The notes under the pieces are model-generated. The model was not told the DNA's origin and made no database searches. It was given only the letters and a program-made list of their open reading frames with translations. Both the position numbers and the translations under genes were made by a program. DNA of 64,000 bases from CBDFFW01 sp965246945 (lineage in GTDB: Bacteria > Pseudomonadota > Alphaproteobacteria > UBA11073): NCBI GenBank assembly GCA_965246945.1, contig CBDFFW010000001.1, positions 1,426,001 through 1,490,000 of the forward strand. Reading direction: 5' to 3'. The first letter of the stretch is position 1, and every line of letters begins with the position of its first letter. This document shows positions 58,904 to 64,000 of the stretch, piece by piece.

Positions 58904-60284
58904 TAGTTCACACACGCAAAAAAACGATTTATGGGGTGGCCGTTTCAGCGGTGGGATTGCGGCCGTGATGCAGGCCATTAATAACTCGCCAGCCTGGGTG
59001 CAATTGCGGCTTGCGCCTTATGATGTACAAGGGTCAATTGCGCATGCGAATATGCTGATTGAACAGCAAATCATTGATGATATCGATGGCTTGGCGATTT
59101 TACAGGGATTACAACAAATTGCTGGCGAGGTTTTAAACGGTACATTTCCATACCGCGCCGAATATGAGGACATTCATATGAATGTCGAAATGCGCCTGCG
59201 CGAAATTATTGGGGATGCTGCGGGCCGTCTGCATACTGCGCGTTCACGCAACGATCAGGTGATCACCAGTTTTAGACTTTGGCTACGAGCGGCTTGCAAT
59301 GATGTCGCCGAAAGCATTACCGAATTACAACAAACCCTGCGTTCGTTGGCGGCAGAACATGTGGAAACCATCATGCCTGGCTGCACGCATTTGCAACCCG
59401 CACAACCGGTAAGCTTCGCGCATCATTTGCTCGCCTATGTGGAAATGCTAACGCGTGATGCGAGCCGGATACAAGATTGCCAAATGCGTTTGAATGAAAG
59501 CCCGCTCGGTGCGGCCGCGCTTGCCGGTACGCCTTTTCCGATTGACCGCGAGCATACCGCCAAAGCTTTGCAATTTACCAAGCCGATGGCCAATAGCTTG
59601 GATGCCGTTGCCAGCCGCGATATGGTGATTGAATTTCTTAGCACACTCGCTATCTGCGGCACGCATCTTTCGCGCCTTGCTGAAGAACTGATTTTGTGGA
59701 GTACGCCAGCTTATGGCTTCATCTGCCTGTCGGACAGTTTTTCCACTGGCTCCTCCATTATGCCGCAAAAACGTAACCCAGATGCGGCGGAGCTGATCCG
59801 TGGTTATACCGGCCGTCTAAATGGGGCCCTGGTGAATATTTTGACCGTGATGAAAGCTTTGCCACTGGCTTATAACAAAGACCTGCAAGATGATAAGGAA
59901 ATTACTTTCCAGGCTTTTGATGCCCTGCAAATCATGCTGGCCGCGATGACTGGCATGTTCAGCGATATCACGATTAACAAAACCGCCATGGCTGCCGCCT
60001 GCGATAAAGGTTATTTAACAGCGACTGATCTGGCCGACTGGCTAGTCATGAAGCTCAATATGCCCTTCCGCGATGCCCACCATATCACCGGCCAAATCGT
60101 CGCGCTTGCTGAACAGCAAAATAAACAGCTGCATGAATTAACCCTTATGCAAATGCAAACTGTGCATACTGCCATTACCTTTGACATTTTCCGAGTGCTT
60201 AATCCCCTCGCTTCACTCAACAGCCGCACTTCATACGGCGGCACTGCACCAAGCCAGGTACAAACGCAGTTAAAAAATGTTTGA
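58878..60284 (+). CDS. argH: Argininosuccinate lyase
   Basis: I start at the ATG at 58878 (frame open from a TTG at 58866; another Met follows at 58890). The 468-residue enzyme cleaves argininosuccinate to arginine and fumarate. Motifs: LWGGRFSGGIAAVMQAIN, EYEDIHMNVEMRL, LHTARSRNDQVITSFRLW, PGCTHLQPAQPVSFAHHLLAYVEML, LNESPLGAAALAGTPFPIDRE and the signature GSSIMPQKRNPDAAELIRG. Its stop overlaps the next gene's start by 8 bases, so the deformylase/peptidase fusion is coupled to it. Confidence 0.95.
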   Translation: MTQAMASSNSSHTQKNDLWGGRFSGGIAAVMQAINNSPAWVQLRLAPYDVQGSIAHANMLIEQQIIDDIDGLAILQGLQQIAGEVLNGTFPYRAEYEDIHMNVEMRLREIIGDAAGRLHTARSRNDQVITSFRLWLRAACNDVAESITELQQTLRSLAAEHVETIMPGCTHLQPAQPVSFAHHLLAYVEMLTRDASRIQDCQMRLNESPLGAAALAGTPFPIDREHTAKALQFTKPMANSLDAVASRDMVIEFLSTLAICGTHLSRLAEELILWSTPAYGFICLSDSFSTGSSIMPQKRNPDAAELIRGYTGRLNGALVNILTVMKALPLAYNKDLQDDKEITFQAFDALQIMLAAMTGMFSDITINKTAMAAACDKGYLTATDLADWLVMKLNMPFRDAHHITGQIVALAEQQNKQLHELTLMQMQTVHTAITFDIFRVLNPLASLNSRTSYGGTAPSQVQTQLKNV

Positions 60285-61464
60285 AGATATTTTAAAAATT
60301 GATAATCCAAAGCTGCGGCAGTTTTCACAGCCGTTTGATTTTAACGACCAATCAGCATTTAAGCATGCTCTTCAAGCGCTAAAAAATGCGCTGCATAAAG
60401 TTAAACAAGATTACGATTTTCAAAATACGGCTGGTTTATCATTGGTGCAACTTGGCATTTTACAGCGTGGCTGCATTGTGCAATTTGCTAGTGAAACGCC
60501 AACCATTATGCTTAACCCACAAATCATTCAGCATTCACTTGCAATCGATTACAAATATGAAGGTTGCCTTTCGTTCTTTGATCAACGTGGTTTGGTGCCG
60601 CGTTATAGTGCCATCGAAGTGCAATATTATGATGAAGATTTACAATTGCATAAAAAAAGATTTGCGGGGTGGCCAGCCCGTTTAATTCAACACGAAATCG
60701 ACCATATGGATGGCATTCTTTACATAGACCATATGGATAAAGCACATTCCTTGTTAGCTTTATCGGAATTCAAAAAAGTGAAACCATATTCACAAATACA
60801 AAATTTAGCCAAAGATACTATTTTTGAATTGCTGGATTTCATTCGCCCAGGCGTCACCGAAAGCCAGATTGCCACTAAAGCCAAAAATATCTTAGAAAGC
60901 AAGGGTATCACAGAATTTTGGTATTATAATGTGGCTGCGCTGGTATTGGTGGGCAAGCGCAGCATCCTTTCGCTTTCCGGCCGTAATTACCAACCTACTG
61001 ATAGCATTGTCCAAGCCAATGATTTGGTAACGGTTGATTTAAGCCCGTTGCAGAATGGCATTTGGGGCGATTATGCGCGCACGATTTATATGGAAGATGG
61101 CCACGCCAAACTTGAACCTACGCAACAACCAGAATTTAAAGCAGGTTATTATCTAACAAATAAACTTCATGCAGAATTATTGAAGATTGCCAGCCCTGAT
61201 TTAACTGCACATCAGCTGTGGCAAACCATGAATGCCATGATTGCTGATGCTGGTTTTATCAATTTGGATTTCAAAAATAATTTAGGCCATTCAATTGAAA
61301 CAAAAATTTCGGCACGCCGCTATATTGAAGAAGGTAATCACACACCGCTAAAGGATTTTGGCTTATTTACCTTTGAACCCCATATCAGTCGGCCAAATGA
61401 CAAATCTGGTTTTAAACATGAAAATATTTATTACTTTGCTGCAGAAAAATTGCAGCTACTTTAA
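60277..61464 (+). CDS. Peptide deformylase-M24 metallopeptidase fusion
   Basis: The 395-residue protein joins two enzymes. Residues about 1-165 are a peptide deformylase: ILKIDNPKLRQFSQPF, GLSLVQLG (the G-x-x-x-x-Q motif), YEGCLSFFDQRGLVPR (E-G-C-L-S) and LIQHEIDHMDGILYIDHM (Q-H-E-x-D-H, the metal-binding helix). Residues about 175-395 are an M24 pita-bread peptidase like methionine or proline aminopeptidases: IRPGVTESQIATKA, VTVDLSPLQNGIWGDYARTIYM (two metal Asp), NNLGHSIETK (His), FTFEPHISRP (Glu) and a last E near FAAEKLQ. All metal ligands of both domains seem present. Together they would remove the formyl group and the initiator Met, or act on short peptides. No such fusion is familiar to me. 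Confidence 0.87.
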   Translation: MFEDILKIDNPKLRQFSQPFDFNDQSAFKHALQALKNALHKVKQDYDFQNTAGLSLVQLGILQRGCIVQFASETPTIMLNPQIIQHSLAIDYKYEGCLSFFDQRGLVPRYSAIEVQYYDEDLQLHKKRFAGWPARLIQHEIDHMDGILYIDHMDKAHSLLALSEFKKVKPYSQIQNLAKDTIFELLDFIRPGVTESQIATKAKNILESKGITEFWYYNVAALVLVGKRSILSLSGRNYQPTDSIVQANDLVTVDLSPLQNGIWGDYARTIYMEDGHAKLEPTQQPEFKAGYYLTNKLHAELLKIASPDLTAHQLWQTMNAMIADAGFINLDFKNNLGHSIETKISARRYIEEGNHTPLKDFGLFTFEPHISRPNDKSGFKHENIYYFAAEKLQLL

Positions 61465-61529
61465 TACCTATGAATATTGTGAATTGCAAAATTTAATTAT
61501 GCATGGCATTCGTATTTTGGAGAAAATTA

Positions 61530-62018
61530 ATGCCATCATACATTTCCAAAATCATCGCCACTGCAACCAGTTTAGGTTTGGCCGCCATTTTATTAACCAG
61601 CTGCGCGCAGGGGCCGAGTCAGAATAATTATAACGCTGCGGAAGTTGGGCATGCTGCGCAAATTATTTTTGGTAAAGTTATTAGCATGCGCAATGTGAAT
61701 GTGACTGGCGAAAAATCTGGTGTTGGTACGGTTGGCGGCGGCGTTGGAGGCGCGGTACTAGGTTCAACCATCGGTCAAGGTAGTGGCTCAGTAGCTTCCG
61801 CCATTGTCGGCGGGTTAATTGGCGCAGTGGCGGGCAGTGCCGGCGAACAGGCTTTATCGGATACCACTGGCATTGAATATATCGTGGCCGAAGATAATGG
61901 GCCTACTATCACTGTGGTACAGAGTATTGCCAAGGACTACCAGCCGATTGTGCTGGGCCAGCACGTTATGGTGCAAACTTCAGGTAAATACCAGCGGCTC
62001 CTCCCCATACAAAATTAA
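61530..62018 (+). CDS. Glycine-zipper outer membrane lipoprotein (SlyB/17 kDa-like)
   Basis: I start at the ATG at 61530 with GGAG 8 bases upstream. The 162-residue product has a lipoprotein signal (ISKIIATATSLGLAAILLTSC, lipobox LLTSC) and a glycine-zipper region (GVGTVGGGVGGAVLGSTIGQ, SAIVGGLIGAVAGSAGEQAL), followed by a small domain with GQHVMVQTSGKYQRLLP. It matches SlyB/17 kDa-antigen-like lipoproteins of the outer membrane. The stop overlaps the convergent hisF stop by 4 bases. Confidence 0.88.
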   Translation: MPSYISKIIATATSLGLAAILLTSCAQGPSQNNYNAAEVGHAAQIIFGKVISMRNVNVTGEKSGVGTVGGGVGGAVLGSTIGQGSGSVASAIVGGLIGAVAGSAGEQALSDTTGIEYIVAEDNGPTITVVQSIAKDYQPIVLGQHVMVQTSGKYQRLLPIQN

Positions 62019-62776
62019 TTTATTTGACGCACTGTAACATCATGTGCGGCAAGATATGCGCGTGCTTCAGCTAAGCGATACGTGCCGAAATGGAAGATTG
62101 AGGCGGCAAGCACAGCTTGGGCACCGCCTTGTTTAACTGCCGCAACCAAATGATCCAATGTGCCGGCACCACCGCTGGCAATCACTGGCACCGGCACTGT
62201 TGACGTAATCGACTGCAACAACTGAATATCATATCCGCTCTGCTGCCCGTCGCGATCGATGGAGGTGAGTAGAATTTCCCCTGCGCCGCGCGCCGCAATT
62301 TCCTGTGCCCAAACTATTGCATCCATCTCAGTCGGTTGCCGCCCGCCATGGGTACAGACCCGCCATCTGCCATCCACTGCTTTAGCATCCACTGCGACCA
62401 CTAAAGCCTGTGCACCATAATACTTAGAAATTTGATCAATCAATTCTGGCGTTTTTACCGCAGCCGAGTTAATCGCTACTTTATCCGCTCCGGCACCAAG
62501 CAAGCGCGCCGCATCTTCCAAACTACGCACCCCACCGCCGACAGTGAGCGGCATGAAGATCCGGCTGGCGACTGCTTTAACAGTTTTCAAAAATGTGCCC
62601 CGCGCTTCGACCGTCGCGCTGATATCCAGCAAACACAACTCATCCGCATATTCGCTATCATAAAACGCGGCTTGGTCAGCGGGGTCACCAGCATCTCGCA
62701 AATCAACAAAGGAAACGCCTTTGACTACCCGCCCACTATGCACGTCTAAACATGGAATAATGCGAATGGCGGCCAT
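62015..62776 (-). CDS. hisF: Imidazole glycerol phosphate synthase cyclase subunit
   Basis: The 253-residue TIM barrel makes the imidazole ring of histidine with HisH. Motifs: RIIPCLDVHSGRVVKGVSFVDLRDAGDPADQAAFYD, LTVGGGVRSLEDAARLLGAGADKVAINSAA, WAQEIAARGAGEILLTSIDRDGQQSGYDIQLL and VPVIASGGAGTLDHLVAAVKQGG. The catalytic Asp residues (CLDV, SIDRDG) are present. No other his genes are in the window. Confidence 0.95.
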   Translation of the reverse strand: MAAIRIIPCLDVHSGRVVKGVSFVDLRDAGDPADQAAFYDSEYADELCLLDISATVEARGTFLKTVKAVASRIFMPLTVGGGVRSLEDAARLLGAGADKVAINSAAVKTPELIDQISKYYGAQALVVAVDAKAVDGRWRVCTHGGRQPTEMDAIVWAQEIAARGAGEILLTSIDRDGQQSGYDIQLLQSITSTVPVPVIASGGAGTLDHLVAAVKQGGAQAVLAASIFHFGTYRLAEARAYLAAHDVTVRQIN

Positions 62777-62824
62777 CGCATAATCTTAAAGGGCTGCAAA
62801 CAATATAAACAACTGCAATTTTGT

Positions 62825-62846
62825 TTTAACGTGCTAGCACGTTAAA
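62825..62846. promoter_or_regulatory. Perfect 22-base palindrome between hisF and tRNA-Leu
   Basis: The bases 62825-62846 form a perfect palindrome with no spacer, half-site TTTAACGTGCT. It lies about 48 bases upstream of hisF and 86 bases before the tRNA. It could be an operator for a dimeric regulator or a recombination site. Confidence 0.55.
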
Positions 62847-62931
62847 CATTGTTTATCTAATCTGCTAGTTAGCGCTGACCCTTGGAAATTTCTGGCATCT
62901 GGCAATTTAATTCTGTTATGGTGCCCCTGCT

Positions 62932-63015
62932 GCGGCTGTGGCGAAATGGTAGACGCACTGGTTTTAGGTACCAGCGGGGTAACCCATGGAAGTTCAAGTC
63001 TTCTCAGCCGCACCA
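62932..63015 (+). tRNA. tRNA-Leu (anticodon UAG)
   Basis: The 84-base sequence folds as a class II tRNA: acceptor GCGGCTG/CAGCCGC, D arm with GCGAAATGGTAGACGC, anticodon stem CTGGT/ACCAG around loop TTTAGGT (anticodon UAG, reading CUA), a variable arm CGGGGTAACCCATG and a T arm with GTTCAAGTC. CCA is encoded at the 3' end (63013-63015). The next gene, on the opposite strand, ends 2 bases later. Confidence 0.95.
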
Positions 63016-63016
63016 C

Positions 63017-63922
63017 TCAATTCAGGTGAATCAATTTTGCCGTTCGTACACTTCTAGGTACTGATGGTTGTAAACTTCCTCTACGAACAGACTCACTCCA
63101 ATTTTGGTATCTACGCTTTTTTGGAATAACTGGCAGTAATTCATAAGGATTAAGCTTTTTATAAACTTTTAGCTTTTCAAGCATTGCAGGATTTATATGT
63201 GAAATAATTTGGCAAAGCGTTTTAAAACGAATAGGTAATTCTTCGCCTTTTATTTGGGTAATCGACCGATTATGTCCATTGGTTGGCGCAAACCCGCATT
63301 CAGCAATCTTATCATAATATGCGGATTTAGTTTGTGTTTCAGAAATCATCAGAACTTTTGGCCGCAGAAAGCCCGTTGAAAATTTTGCATAAACCAATAA
63401 AGGAATATACGATATTTCTTCAAGTGGCTTACCCAATCTTTCTTCTATCGCCATATTTTCTACTGCTTTATCGGGCGGTGTTAATAAACCACTAAAATAA
63501 TTAACCCAAGCAGAATTGATATACTCAATCAGTTTTTCGTTTGCCCCGACATCAGACAAATGCTCAAATACACTTGGCTGTGCGGCCGTGCATTTCTTCA
63601 TGGCTTTATATATGCAGCTAAGTGCTGTTTTAGATAAATTTACATCTTGAAATATTTTTGTTAAATCCACACTGCCCAAAGACTCTGTTTTTTGAATATA
63701 TTGATTTCCTTGTAAATTATAACTGGTAACAAGCACATCTGCGATATTTTGATCTGCTTTTTCTTGTTTAACGGATTTACGATGCGATAACTTATTATGA
63801 TACTGAATTACGATTAACAAAATAAATGCTTGTAAAGGTGCTGCCACCAAATTGCTTAAGATACTAGTTAGGAAAGGAATTGAAAAAACTTCCCTTTGAA
63901 TTTCATTAAGTGGATTACTCAT
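63017..63922 (-). CDS. AT-rich orphan protein next to tRNA-Leu
   Basis: The 301-residue product has one membrane helix near its N-terminus (FLTSILSNLVAAPLQAFILLIVI), then a soluble part (ADQNIADVLVTSYNLQGNQ, LSKTALSCIYKAMKKCTAAQ, RPKVLMISETQTKSAYYDKIAECGF). The frame ends 2 bases from the tRNA 3' end, and the DNA is AT-rich, so it looks like the edge of an acquired region. AGAGAG lies before the ATG. No family is recognised. Confidence 0.66.
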   Translation of the reverse strand: MSNPLNEIQREVFSIPFLTSILSNLVAAPLQAFILLIVIQYHNKLSHRKSVKQEKADQNIADVLVTSYNLQGNQYIQKTESLGSVDLTKIFQDVNLSKTALSCIYKAMKKCTAAQPSVFEHLSDVGANEKLIEYINSAWVNYFSGLLTPPDKAVENMAIEERLGKPLEEISYIPLLVYAKFSTGFLRPKVLMISETQTKSAYYDKIAECGFAPTNGHNRSITQIKGEELPIRFKTLCQIISHINPAMLEKLKVYKKLNPYELLPVIPKKRRYQNWSESVRRGSLQPSVPRSVRTAKLIHLN

Positions 63923-64000
63923 TTTTCTCTCTACTTGGTTTAAACTATATTATTTATAATAATTTATAATACATAGCATACAAATATAAACAGCTCAACA

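Overview
The window reads as the chromosome of an alphaproteobacterium of moderate G+C with at least two AT-rich patches. The lineage evidence is: separate b' and b genes of the F0 ATP synthase in the order atpI-B-E-F'-F; a kinase-like protein in which the phospho-accepting His is replaced by Tyr in a V-S-Y-Q-L-R motif, as in Caulobacter DivL; small proteins that look like alphaproteobacterial families (DUF1192, and a DUF6476-like protein next to rluD); and palindromic repeats of the 'GTCATCCCGGA' and 'CATCCT...AGGATG' kinds common in this class. A motB gene, pilins and a nucleotide-sugar/glycosyltransferase locus suggest a Gram-negative cell with flagella, pili and surface glycans. The genus cannot be fixed from the sequence alone.

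Layout. 0-2.5 kb: stress/LysM proteins, topoisomerase IB and a small helix-turn-helix gene preceded by a strongly folded RNA region. 2.7-4.3 kb: an AT-rich two-gene island, one gene with an apparent frameshift and one membrane protein. 4.3-6.3 kb: an ABC-F ATPase whose reading frame carries palindromic repeat elements. 7.5-9.6 kb: a regulator / PLP ammonia-lyase / RidA operon. 9.7-12 kb: small exported proteins. 12-19.5 kb: nnrD, a methyltransferase-like membrane protein, the DivL-like protein, tatA, rluD and motB. 19.6-26.9 kb: the F0 genes, then nadD, rsfS, a MoeB-like E1, a LysE-type exporter and a thioredoxin. 27-29 kb: rnhB and tyrS. 29-32.4 kb: a partial podovirus-type portal/scaffold module, divergent from a repressor that lacks the catalytic residues of its S24 domain. 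33-38 kb: central metabolism (hbd, odhB, fumC). 37.9-43.1 kb: five pilin-like genes around yejB plus a yejB remnant. 43.1-48 kb: pyrB and the F1 genes atpHAG, with an unknown acidic gene between atpH and atpA. 48-58.2 kb: a surface-glycan locus (broken glycosyltransferase, cytidylyltransferase, epimerases, several glycosyltransferases). 58.3-62.8 kb: argH, a peptide deformylase/M24 peptidase fusion, a lipoprotein and hisF. 62.9-64 kb: tRNA-Leu(UAG) followed by an AT-rich orphan gene.

The most unusual object is the gene at 60277-61464, one polypeptide that appears to join a peptide deformylase to a pita-bread (M24) aminopeptidase-like domain, the two activities of N-terminal methionine excision. 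Others worth attention are the folded RNA region with its own promoter (2494-2686), the AT-rich island at 2757-4259, the acidic gene inside the ATP synthase operon, the repeat elements inside the ABC-F gene, and four loci whose frames break at or near short homopolymer runs although every housekeeping gene is intact.
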